A DNA stretch of 38,909 nt from Poteriospumella lacustris (taxonomy: Eukaryota > Sar > Chrysophyceae > Chromulinales > Dinobryaceae). The notes below the pieces were generated by a model, which did no database searches, was not told where the DNA came from, and was given only the letters and a program-made list of their open reading frames with translations. The position numbers and the translations under genes are program-made. Each line of letters opens with the position of its first letter. Within the stretch, counting starts at the first letter, position 1. Location: NCBI GenBank assembly GCA_008000375.1, contig SMOI01000184.1, forward strand, positions 27,289 to 66,197. The letters run 5' to 3'. This document shows positions 20,472-31,300 of the stretch, piece after piece.

Positions 20472-21897
20472 CTAGCGTTACAAATATGGTGAGCATAACA
20501 AGTCGATGCATAAAAATATGCTGGGATGAGCGAAACGACTCCTACTACAACTGAACAAAGGGACGCTGTGGACAAAACGAAATGAAACATCACCATCAAC
20601 ATAGACTCCAAACCTGAAACTCAAATCACGATAAATCGTACAGTAGATACACATCACACAGCACCAGCTGAGACAGCTATCACATTTGTAACGTTGTTGT
20701 TCATCTCCTTGACTCTCAAGACCACCCAACAAGCAATCACAGAGACGACGAAAAACGATAATCTACAACACGCAGGGGCGCCACATCGGGACAGGGCCCG
20801 CGGATGCGGAACCACCACCCTACATTCATTTCCGCCTCACCTCCCCCGCTTCATGCTTGCTTGGTCTGGTGATATTGGTTGGTCTGGGTAAATTATACTA
20901 AGGGCGCGTTACACTTCTTGTTGCAGTTGTACCTAAACAAAACACCACCACCGCGCATACTTGAGAACTTTCGAATGAATGCGGGGTGGGGAAGGGAAGG
21001 AAGTGCACAGATTGAACAGAGTGAGTGTAGGACACAAATACCGAGAACCATACAATATGCTACTGCTCCCGGCCGCCAAATGGAACGATCGATAAAAGAG
21101 CTGCTTCCCGAGGAAAACATCTCCACCAGCAAACGACTCTCTATGACCAATCGCGTACCATCACAGCGAGGAAAGGGTTACAGAAAAAACTAAAGGCAAA
21201 TGGCCCGCTTTTATTCAAAGTCATTGGGGGAGGGGGCGAGTAGGGGTGACGAACGAGGAAGGGATGGGAAGAAAACCGCAAAACCAATACAATCACTACC
21301 CCCATGGACTCAACGAATACTTCCATCACATGAGAGTGAGAGGTACATAGACAAAACAGAGATACAAGCAGAGCAGAAGGCAAAAAACCAGAGAAAGGAA
21401 TACAGAACCACTGAGGCAGGATGCTTGGCATCTTCCATCACAAAGGCCAGACAAAGGGATGACTCAACGATGACGAGCGCAAAAGGGAAATGAAAGAGGC
21501 GTGGAGGGGGGGGGGCGTCTAGGGCAGCAGTGGGGCACCACGAGACTAATTGACTGTCCCTCGTAGCCTTCGATTCGTTCGTCGCAGGTGGGAGGGAGGG
21601 ATGATGATGGCTGATGACCAACAACTGCCCAACTAGACAAAATCAAAATACGCAGTCGATCTGCTTGATTAAATGAAAGAAAAAACAATACGGTAACATG
21701 CCAAGGATACGCAGTGAGAGGAACGATCGAAATAACACAGAGGCCAACTCTGTCATCTCACGACCTTCGAGTCTTCAAAACGATTCATGGCAAGCGATAC
21801 ACAAAGCAAACGATGGCGCTCCAGAAGCGCATTGCCGTGCACAGTCACGGCAGGAGTACCGACATCACACTCCGCCACCCAACGAGTTGAACCAGGC
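20472..21897. other. 1.4-kb spacer downstream of the cyclin gene, no gene seen
   Basis: This is 3' flank of the minus-strand cyclin gene. The plus strand is A/G-rich (20890-21700), so the sense strand is pyrimidine-rich, as downstream of other genes here. A run of ten G lies at about 21506-21515. Frames up to about 104 codons are hydrophobic composition products. Confidence 0.5.
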
Positions 21898-23778
21898 TTA
21901 TTCGTTGGTTGGAGGATAAGTGACTAGGTAATGGTACACATCACTGTACCGATAGAAGACACTATCCGCGAGGTTGGGATTCAATGCCGCCTCGGCAGAT
22001 AAAGTCGATGAATTCGTCAACAATTTGTTGATTTCCGCTGCAACAACGGACTCCCCTAAAGAGGCCAGAGCCTGTGGGCGGTTGCAGCTGTTGGCGGTAG
22101 TCGACGACATCGGCTCGTCGCTGAGAAACGATGAAAAGCAATCCATCCCACTATCATCCCGATCGGTCGCACCAGAAACCATGGAATCATCGGTTTCGTT
22201 GCTGTTCGCACTCGTGAGAGGTGGTGCACTGGCTTCTCCAGTAGAAGGAGATCGCTTTCTCTGCTCAGCGGCGGCTGCCGCGTCTGATAACAGTTTCATC
22301 TTCGCGGAAAACTCTAGAATCACCGGCAAATACGCCAAATACTCCAATCGTCGTTCCCAGCAATGCTTCCACTTTTCATCCTTTTCCGAACGTGGGACAA
22401 AGCGAGACAATCGATAACTTTGGGTTTCAATCTCTTGCAAGGTCCATTCTTGCAAGATATCGTAGAGGTCATCGATAGCAGCGGTGATGTCTTCATCAGT
22501 TCCATTGGCCATCGATGGTCGTACATCTTGCAACTTGTTTTGCGCAAAGCGTACGCCACGGGATAATGTTTCAAGTTGTAAGAAGCGAATCATGGTGTGC
22601 AAACAAGGTAGTATGGTTTCTTGTTGAATCTGGGTGCAAGCGTAGATATCATGCGACCAACACGGTGACTTCACCGGATCTTCGTGAACAGCCTTTGAGA
22701 CAGCCGCGGAGGCCATAACAAACGCCGTCACAGCTACTGTGGATGGCAAAAACTTCAAAATATCGATTTCTAACAGGGCACGTTCCGCGAGACACAAGGA
22801 GACACGAGGTATCAATGTCTGATGAACACCAAACATGAAGCACACACGATGCAAATACGCGCATGCTGACGGTGCAAATATATTCCATTCCAAAGTTTCA
22901 CCAATCATTACTTCTCGATGAACCACTCGTCGTCGGAGACCATCAGCATCCATGGACATCATTTGACAAACATTTGCTAAGGGGAAAAAGGGGGCATTCG
23001 CTGCTTCATTCTTGTACGATAACTATTTATCGACAGGGGAAGCCAAAAAGGTGAGAAATCTGCAACAAAGCAAGCACAACAGAAATGGGTGAAACTTACA
23101 AGCATGGCAGCGATTCCAATTTCTTCCAATTCGGTAACTTGAATGTTCTGGCAGCGAGACAAATAACGATCGACAATGCCCACTGCCTGGTGAAGAACTT
23201 CCGAGTTCAACTTGAACTTTCGCGTGGCCGTAATCTGACACAAAAGTATGAATAAATTGACACGTTTAAGATACAAGAACATCATGTTCAAGAGAAACGT
23301 ACCATGAGCTGCACAAGTGAAGCGCGCAATAGCGGCGACAACGCCGGGTGGAATCGCAAGTAATTGTGATCAGGACGAAGCTCTCGCTCTCTGTCACTCT
23401 GCAACCCCAATATTTCTGACAAATAAAAAGAGTCCAATTGCCAATCAGGATTAGAACTTTGGTGGAACTCATTGGATGCTCCTGACGATGCCCAGGCAAA
23501 CACATGGTTCCACAACGATCCCGGGAGACTCATATCCGTGCACAGGCCTCGTAATAGCTCGCATCTCTCCAAGTGGTCAATGGCTTCTGCCAAGTCACTA
23601 GGAAGATCATTTGATTCTTCTTCATAACAACCCGCAGTCGAGGTGAATTCGTTCAATCGCCGTCGGATGGTATTCTCGGGGGCTTCACGAACTGCATCGC
23701 AAACAAATCAGAATCGGCTTGATTGCGCTTCGAAAATTCGATTATTATCTTACCAGCTTCGTCAAAATTTCGTTTCAT
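21898..23778 (-). CDS. Cyclin (A/B/D-like or lineage-specific)
   Basis: Four exons: 23778-23754, 23691-23303, 23234-23100 and 23022-21898. The introns are 62, 68 and 77 bp, and the product is 557 residues. The 25-bp first exon begins MKRNFDEA; the larger second exon has no ATG at its start. The cyclin N-box runs from about residue 88: FYLSEILGL, LRPDHNYL, then SLVQLM-ITATRKFKLNSEVLHQAV and VDRYLSR, ending IGIAAML. The last intron is placed at TAG|TTATCG because only it keeps the frame through LSYKNEAANAP. The C-terminal cyclin fold is LEWNIFAPSACAYLHRVCF with LAERALLEIDILKFLPS (about 227-280). The remaining residues are Ser/Thr/Asp-rich, with no clear destruction box noted. The expected role is to bind and activate a cyclin-dependent kinase. 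The class cannot be fixed by eye. Confidence 0.88.
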
Positions 23779-24559
23779 ATTGAACTTGAAAGGAGGATTA
23801 CGATGAAACTCGTGACGAGTTCATGCACGCAAAACGGCTGACAACGGACTGCAACTCCACAGGAACTTCTATCACTGCACAGGGCTTCAATAGACTTCTA
23901 TGTCCAGAATCTTCTTCAGAACCCACTATACACAGTATTCCTCACCAACGATATCAATATGAAAATGCATCAGGTGAACCAAGAAAGTCCATTTTCCTTG
24001 GCATCCTTGGTCACGGGAATTCATCCCCAAAGCAACAAGCATCGCGTTGTCCGCGATTTTTCCCTCCGCGCACCCATCCCAAAAAAATCGTGTTTTTCGA
24101 AACAGCAATGAACCGACGGATGAATCAAGCTGCGGCTTGCGGCTTGCGGCTTGCGGCTTGCGGCACTGTGGCCCTGCAAATAGATATCTCTGTCCGACCG
24201 ACGTTCAGTCATCTGCGTGCTCTGTGTGAGCTCCACTGCAAAAAGTATCGCCATTTACCGCAACTCGCTTAGTTAAACGTTGTTTTCAATGCATCGTCTA
24301 TTTAGCGGGATAACAGCCAAGGTTGCAACGGTTTTTCGTTTGGCGACGATTTTGTGTTGGTGGAGTCGGCGAGTCGTTCGAGGATAAACACGCATGCATC
24401 ATGCATTGATGATCGAAGGACCTGGTAAAATCAGGAGATCCTTGCAAATACAAATTCATTTGAGAAGAAAAGTTAATGTGCATGATGATGCAAAACTAGA
24501 GAAGATTGGCATTTTATTTTGCTCCCGACGTGATTCAGATAGAGATTTCTTAGAATAGA
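23779..24559. promoter_or_regulatory. Divergent promoter region of cyclin and WD40 genes
   Basis: This 781-bp gap separates two gene starts that point away from each other. It contains a 7-bp tandem repeat (TGCGGCT, about 4.9 copies, 24131-24164). A 149-codon frame across it lacks splice or domain support. Near 24100 there is an A-rich run. No convincing TATA or E2F-type site was found. Confidence 0.4.
24131..24164. repeat. 7-bp tandem repeat TGCGGCT, about 4.9 copies
   Basis: Four exact units and a final TGCGGCA lie in the cyclin/WD40 divergent intergenic region. The unit is not a multiple of three, which speaks against the frame that crosses it being coding. Confidence 0.9.
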
Positions 24560-26986
24560 ATGTGGGGTGCAGATGATCCTTTCGTCCTTAAACGGTTGGA
24601 AGGAATCAGTACCAAACCGATTCTGTCTGTTGCCAACTACCTTTCCTTAGATGCTGACTGTATTGTGGCAGGAAGTACGGACCGAAGCATACGGTTCTAC
24701 GAAACAGTGTCCATGGATGAGGTTATGAAAACAACAATGGAGAAAAAGAATGTGAGTCTTGTAGCTGTATCAGGAATGAGTCCAGAAGGAGACGATCCAA
24801 TTATTGTTACCGGTGGAAAAGACAGCGTTATCCAAGTCTGGAATCCTACTGCCAGTGCACCACAACACGTCATCAAATTACCAACTTCCGAGGTGAAAGC
24901 CCTTGCAGTTTACCAAGGCAGTCGCACACTGATTGCCATTGGAACCCGGGATTCAAAAGTTTTAATCTGGGATGTAGGAGATGACAAGCTCATCGCCACC
25001 TTCGAGGGACACCGTGCCAGTGTCTATTGCATATGCATCACGGTGACGTCGCCCGATTTGGAATACACTGATGACGATATGAAGAGCTTATGTATCGCGT
25101 CAGGTGGTGCAGATCGTACAGTTCGTACCTGGGATCTCGTCCGTGGAAGACGTGTGAAGAAATTTCGACATTCTCGCTCCATTTCCAGTATCGCCGTCAC
25201 CAATCGTGGGATTCGACCACTGTTGGCTTCCGCTGGAGTGGAACGTGTGATTAAGATTTGGGACTTGGATTCTGGCATTCAATTACGTTGTCTTTCAGGC
25301 CATCTTGATCAAATTACCACCATGACATTGTGGGAAGGAAATCAGATGTTTATCATCTCAGGCTCTGCCGATCACACCATTCGCATATACGATTTGATCA
25401 GTGGTGAATGCGTTTGTATCTTGAAAGGCCATCGTGATTCGGTGTTGAGTTTAACCATCGCAGATTACGACGAACCCAAGATTGTATCCAGTTCTGAAGA
25501 CTTGTCCATCATTCAATGGGATTTGGATGCAATCATCTCTGCGTTCTACGATAACAGCGAAGACGGTGAAGGCGCGAGGACACCGCTACCGGCATATTTG
25601 CCGCCAGTCGATTACGTAGCACCCGCTGAATTGGATCGTAGTCGATTGACCAAAGAAGAACGCAAGCGAATTCGAAAAGAACGAAAGAAAGCTAAACGGT
25701 TGCGGAATCTACAGAGTTTCAATGCGGGCAAGAAGTCCACCCGTAGCAGTATCAGCAACAACAATAATAACAACAACGACGAAGACGACGATGACGACTT
25801 GGAAAACTACGGTTCGTTCGTCTTCGATGACGACGACGATCAAGACCTGGCCCCAGAAGATGAAGAACCTGTCGTTCCACCGATGATATCCATTCCAGAA
25901 GCGATCAAACAGGCCGTAGAAGCAGTAAACGACGCGATGAAAGCAACGGAAGAAGAGATACTTCCCGCGGAACCGACGAAGACACCATCTAAAGCATCGT
26001 TATTACGTGTGGTGAGCAATAAAGTGCTTCCCGCGGATGCACCAGCCGAGTCGTCACTTCAAAGCGTGGCAGGTGGACTGATCAAGGGCATTTTGAATCG
26101 TGTGTTCCACACTGGACAACACAACAAAGTTGGGATCGAACCATTCCCTGCACGCGATCCGTCTACCGATACCGATATCACACCTCCAACCATGGAATCA
26201 GAATCCACTTCCATCAAAAAGAAAAGCGATGAAACGGGTGTGGATGATGACAACGCTGCGACGATCGACAAGGACGCGACGACGTCGCGTGAGGACGGAG
26301 TGGAAGAATCTAAATCCATCGCCGCTACGGGTTTTGAAGCTGTACACGCGACTGCGACAGCGGTGGTGGAAACAACATTGGCCATTTCCATTCCTACACC
26401 ATCCAAGCCATTGATTGTGGGTGAAGACAGTGGCCACAATATGGTGGAATACAAGTCCATTACTCGAATGAAGCAAGAGAGTTTCAGTATGGCGGTGGCG
26501 GATCATAAACGAGAAACCGATCGTATGAAGTCACAAGCATCGGAGAAGCTACGCAATCGTTTGATCATGAAACAAATGCGTAATAGTGTCGGTCCTTTCT
26601 CGCCCAATTCGACTGAAGGTGGTCCTACCGAGACGGACACGACCAAAGGCAATGGCGAAGGTACTGGCGATGCCAATGGCAATTTGGCACAGGATGGAGG
26701 TGGAGAGGTCATTGACGCCGCTGCCAAATCAGAATTCATGCGCGTGAAGGCCGAAAAGCTGCGTCAGCATAAGATGCAAGAGATGCGACGGAAAGAGAGT
26801 ATGATGGTGTCGAAGAATCGATCCGGGATGGCGTTGCAAAAGCGATTGGAAGATTTGAAAACCAAACGAATGCAACAAGCTGCGGAAGGTGGCGCTGGCA
26901 ACAAAAACGATCTCGTGGAAATGGCCGACGAAGGAGAAGACGACGACGATGACGACGATAACAACAGTGACAACGAGGCTTCCTAA
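24560..26986 (+). CDS. WD40-repeat protein with basic and acidic low-complexity tail
   Basis: A single-exon frame of 808 residues runs from ATG 24560 (MWGADDPFVLK) to TAA. Residues about 10-325 form seven WD repeats with the GxxD...hxWD signature: GSTDRSIRFYE, GGKDSVIQVWN, GTRDSKVLIWD, GGADRTVRTWD, AGVERVIKIWD, GSADHTIRIYD and SSEDLSIIQWD. These should close into a beta-propeller, a protein-interaction platform. After it comes a strongly basic stretch (KEERKRIRKERKKAKRLR, about 370-390), a plausible nuclear signal. Asn and Asp runs follow, then Ser/Thr/Glu-rich linker. The C-terminal helical region is rich in Lys, Arg and Met (about 700-780) and ends in an Asp-rich tail. No enzymatic domain is fused. 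Scaffold function is family knowledge; the partner and pathway are unknown. Confidence 0.87.
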   Translation: MWGADDPFVLKRLEGISTKPILSVANYLSLDADCIVAGSTDRSIRFYETVSMDEVMKTTMEKKNVSLVAVSGMSPEGDDPIIVTGGKDSVIQVWNPTASAPQHVIKLPTSEVKALAVYQGSRTLIAIGTRDSKVLIWDVGDDKLIATFEGHRASVYCICITVTSPDLEYTDDDMKSLCIASGGADRTVRTWDLVRGRRVKKFRHSRSISSIAVTNRGIRPLLASAGVERVIKIWDLDSGIQLRCLSGHLDQITTMTLWEGNQMFIISGSADHTIRIYDLISGECVCILKGHRDSVLSLTIADYDEPKIVSSSEDLSIIQWDLDAIISAFYDNSEDGEGARTPLPAYLPPVDYVAPAELDRSRLTKEERKRIRKERKKAKRLRNLQSFNAGKKSTRSSISNNNNNNNDEDDDDDLENYGSFVFDDDDDQDLAPEDEEPVVPPMISIPEAIKQAVEAVNDAMKATEEEILPAEPTKTPSKASLLRVVSNKVLPADAPAESSLQSVAGGLIKGILNRVFHTGQHNKVGIEPFPARDPSTDTDITPPTMESESTSIKKKSDETGVDDDNAATIDKDATTSREDGVEESKSIAATGFEAVHATATAVVETTLAISIPTPSKPLIVGEDSGHNMVEYKSITRMKQESFSMAVADHKRETDRMKSQASEKLRNRLIMKQMRNSVGPFSPNSTEGGPTETDTTKGNGEGTGDANGNLAQDGGGEVIDAAAKSEFMRVKAEKLRQHKMQEMRRKESMMVSKNRSGMALQKRLEDLKTKRMQQAAEGGAGNKNDLVEMADEGEDDDDDDDNNSDNEAS

Positions 26987-27264
26987 GGCTCACGTCATCC
27001 TCCGACCCGACCCGCACCGCCCCCTCTCGAACGCACATCCATTTGCGTACACCAAACTGATCCCGTAGCTCTGCTATTGACGTGTGTGAGGCTGGGGGAG
27101 GGATGCGACCTACACTACGCTGCGCGCTGCGTATTGATCCTTCTTTCATTTTATTTCCTTCGACCTTGAAGCTGTTTTTGCTCTTCTTATGAGCCTCGTA
27201 GTATGTCCCCTTCCGTCTGTGTTGATTTATTTCCATTGTCCCTGTGCTCGACATGGATACTTTC

Positions 27265-27298
27265 TTGTTTTGTTTTGTTTTGTTTTGTTTTGTTTTGC
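27265..27298. repeat. TTTTG pentamer array
   Basis: About six uninterrupted GTTTT/TTTTG units lie roughly 280 bp after the WD40 gene's stop codon. It is probably 3'-untranslated or intergenic. Confidence 0.85.
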
Positions 27299-27745
27299 TG
27301 AGTGTTTATTGGAGTATCTTTTTGTCACTTTTTTCTCCATTTGAATGCGCGGGGGACCATCCGCAGCGGTGCAGCACAGATCTGTTGCATCGTTTTTGTC
27401 GTTCCATGAGATGTGTTGTCGATGGGAGCATGGTCGAGTTGGTCCCTGTGTATTTTGTGTGTACATATTCAGTCATACAGCTGTAGTGGATTGAACAGCT
27501 TCTCTCTCTCTCACTTGCATTCGACCGGTAAATTAGTCGGAGGATGATCTGTCAGAAAGAATATACATAAAACACTTCGGTTTTGTCGCTTGGTATGGGC
27601 AGGTGTTGTTGGCGCATTGCTCTGTACTTCTTCTGGTTTTCTCTGTCTCCGTCTTCCCCTCCTCGTCCATCCTCTCTCTCTCTTGTTTCGCCCCTCTTCT
27701 CGCCTTCATGGTTGCATGTATATATATATATATATTGCTGGATCC

Positions 27746-28015
27746 ATGTACGATGAAGATAGCGACGATGTTCGCGGCAGAGCGATGGAAGCAACTAACG
27801 CGTTGATTAGTAAGTGATCACGTGGGTATTCGCCGCCGCCCCCCCCCCCATCAAGCCCAACCCAGACATGAACACAAGCAGATATATGTCATGAGATTTT
27901 GTACAAATTGTGTGGCATTCATCATTACCGAAACGCTGCGTTGACGAAGAAACGAGGACTTGTATTGTGTGGTAGACGTGGGTTTCTCTCTTCGTTCTTT
28001 TTCAATAGCATTTAG
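27746..28015 (+). CDS. Candidate small two-exon gene, hypothetical
   Basis: An ATG at 27746 opens MYDEDSDDVRGRAMEATNAL and runs into an exact donor, ATTA|GTAAGT, at 27810. The intron would be 72 bp, matching the other introns here, and end at CAG (27879-27881). The second exon continues in frame as NICHEILYKLCGIHHYRNAA to TAG at 28013-28015, about 65 residues in all. A longer version with another intron (GTATTG...CAATAG) is possible. No domain is recognised. Support rests on the donor consensus, the intron length and the open phase only. Confidence 0.3.
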
Positions 28016-28366
28016 CACACCTCGTGGCCTGTCCCACGATGGTTTTGCTGCTACCTTTAGTAATGTCGTCGTCTATAAATTCTCGACGTTGGATTTCCTG
28101 TTTACTTGATTCACCGATTCACCGTGCTGCGTCATCGTCATCATGGTGGTCTCATGGCACAGATGCACAAAAGAGCCCACAGTTTAGGTCAATGCACACT
28201 CCTCTTGTCACTTGTTGTGAACTTGAATCAAACTAAATCCAATATCGTTTAGACGTTCAGACGAATTGTGAGAACAACGATGTCTTTTGGTGTCTCCCCA
28301 TGCATTTGAGAGAGTCTCCATCGTGGATTTAGGCTGGTAAAGAATCAACCACAAACGACAGTGAAC

Positions 28367-31300
28367 ATGAGAGTATTACCGGTACTCGCGACGGTTACAC
28401 TGGTGACTCTATTGGTTGATATTGTTCTCTCGCTCTCTGACTTAGAAACTGATTCCTTGGTGGATTTCTATGTGTTTAATGGTGGGGCGTATTGGATTCG
28501 TGATGAGCATGTTTCATCGGATCGGCGACTGTGGAATATAGAGGCCCTGCTGGATGGCACGGAGGATCCCTGTTTGGACGATTGGCTCGGCATTGAATGT
28601 TCGTGTATCGATTCCTACAGACATCCTTTTGAGTATGGATATTACTATTACACCGAGTCAGAAGCCAATGCCACCCATGCGTCGTGCACTATCACAGGAC
28701 TCAATCTGCCGTTCGCCAATGTCTCGGGTCATCTTCGTTCTAGTTTCGCCAACTTACGAAATCTGACGGCCTTGCATTTGCCTGGCAATTCTCTTCATGG
28801 ATCTATCCTGTCGTTGATTATCCCGCATATGCCTGCCTTGGCCATCGTGGGTTTAAGTGAAAACTATTTCACGGGAACGGTACCCGCCACCATCGCCAAC
28901 ATGACGCAGTTACATCGTCTCATATTGCGAAACAATCACTTTTCGGGAACGTTTCCCGTGGGTATGGATACCTTAGATTGGTATGCCTTTGACATTCATG
29001 GCAATGAGTTCAGCGGGTCCGTGCCACCGGTATATTGTGGCGAGCACATGCATTACTTCGATATCTCGTACAATCAGTTGACGGGGCCTATGCCCTGTAA
29101 TTTCAGTGGTGATACCATCTGGTACATCAATATGGGCACCAATTCCATCGATGGGACCCTTCCGAACTTTGATTCGGCACCAGAATTGATATCCATTACC
29201 GTGGGGCCCAATCTCTTCACTGGTCCCATGCACCTCGATCAATTACCAGAAACGATGATCTCTTTTCAAATCTCCAATACTCTGTGTACTGGTTCGATTC
29301 CTTCTTCTATTCATCAAGCAAATCAACTTCGAACGTTGATATTCAGTAATTCGCTGTTGAGTGGTTCGTTGCCGTTGGAATTCACTCAACTGACGGAGTT
29401 GCGGTTTCTCTTTCTGGATAATACGACGTTGTCCGGGTCTCTACCGGCGTCAATCGGCAATATGCGTCAATTGAAATTGTTAAACATCAAACACAGTGGG
29501 TTACAAGGCCCATTACCGTCCTCCTTGATGCAATTGCATGCATTGGAAGCCATTTCTGCGGAAGACAATCGATTCACGGGACCGTTGCCATCGAATTGGA
29601 CATCCATGCGTCGTTTGCAAGTGGTTTTATTGCAAAACAATCGATTCTCCGGCACGATCCCGCGAAGTTTGCTGACATTGCCCGAGTTGGATACGTTGCT
29701 GCTCCCCAACAATCGATTCACCGCCTTTGAAGTGTCCACCTCTCCCGTGAATAGCACCCCTGCCACCACCCACATGGGCAACCTTCGTATTGTGGACTTC
29801 AGTTTGAACCTCATTCAGGGGAACATACCCGTGTACGAACTCTTCACGATGAATCGAGAGACGTTGTACGCCTTTGCCCTCGTACGTGCTTGTATTGCTC
29901 CCTTTGATTTGTCAGTGATGTGTACGGCGCGAACCCTCGAGATCGTATCGTTGGATGGTGCCAATCAAGCATGTGCCGGTAGTAGTCATGAGGGGAATAG
30001 TCTCTCTGCGATACTCCATCGTAGCCAGCAGTTACGCGATTGGAATGGTCTTCCTGGCTGTCTCTTGGAGCTTCCCTCGCTGCGTATTCTCCATTTATCA
30101 GGCTTGGGCCTCTCCGGTACGATCCCGTCTTCCACCGTGCCATGGGCCGCTACGAATCTCTCCGTTACAGCGGGGAGTCGACCCCGTTTGCAGGACTTAT
30201 CGTTATCCAACAACCTATTCACCGGAACGATCCCATCGTCGATGCAACACCGAGCCTGGGAGAACATCGATCTCGCCTTCAACAAACTCTCCGGTACCTT
30301 GATGCATTCCTTCCCCGTCACCAATGACTCACATACACGATTGCAAGGCAATCGTCTGTCCGGAAGCCTGCCAGGCACCTTTGAAACCGCCACGGCGATC
30401 AATGTCTTGGACGGCAACTTCTTTGATTGCCCCCTGTTCCAGGCACAACAGACGTTGCCAGCGCAGGATCCGAAACGGGACATTTATTCCTGCGGTACCA
30501 ACTCGTTGAATGTCCTCTTGTATGCATGGCATGGCGCCTTGTTGATGGCGGTGATACTGACGGTGGTACATGTCTATCGTGCGCAGATACGGCAGCAGTG
30601 TGGGTGGTCATCGCTGGGTACAGTGGTCGCAGTCGTAGGTCGAACGGTGCGTCGATGGGTAACCTGGCCGATGGAGCCCTCGCAGGATGAAGAGCAGCAA
30701 CCACAGCAGCAACCACAGCACCAACAGCAGCACCAACAGCAACAGCAGCAACGATTGTCGAAGCCACAAGGTCCACGAGAGATTCTGCAGTACGTTCTAC
30801 GCTGCCTGTCCGTGTTGTGTCTGCGCATGGGCTGTATCGCGACGGGTCTCTTGCTACCTTTGTATCTGGTGTTGCACTACGTCGTCGTGATGCCCACCTC
30901 GACAGATCGTACCTACAGTACGCATAGCCGTACGTATGCCTTCGAAGTCTCGGCGGTGTTTTTGTCCGGCGTCTCGCCGGGTGTCGTCTTAGCCGTCGTG
31001 TGGTTGATGGTTGTGGGCTATTTTGTGTCTGCGGTGACGTGTATTTGTCGGCGAGGCATTGGGCTGTGTCATCTTGCCGATGAGAGCAACGCGGTCCATC
31101 ACCATCGCCGACAGCGGCAACAGGGACAGCGACAGCGACAGCAGCAGCAGCGACCGCGGCAAGCGATGGAAGTCAGTTGGATAGCCCTTCGAAACGTCGT
31201 GTTTCCAGGTGCCGATCGAGCCTTTGTCGTGTATGTGACCGGGCAAACATTGATCTGTATCGTCATCGCTGCGGTGTTTCTGGGGATGAACGTTGGCTTT

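Larger units (their letters stand above)
26987..28366. other. 1.38-kb spacer with microsatellites and one candidate small gene
   Basis: The 3' flank of the WD40 gene is T/C-rich on the sense strand. It has a TTTTG array at about 27265-27298, a TA run at about 27717-27735 and an 11-base C run at 27839-27849. The candidate two-exon small gene at 27746-28015 is listed separately. The final 130 bp are the LRR gene's upstream region, without a recognised element. Confidence 0.5.

Noticed and set aside
26125-26160. tRNA-like B-box on the minus strand (GGTTCGATCC)
   Set aside because: It lies inside the WD40 coding sequence, with no A-box at the right distance and no cloverleaf.
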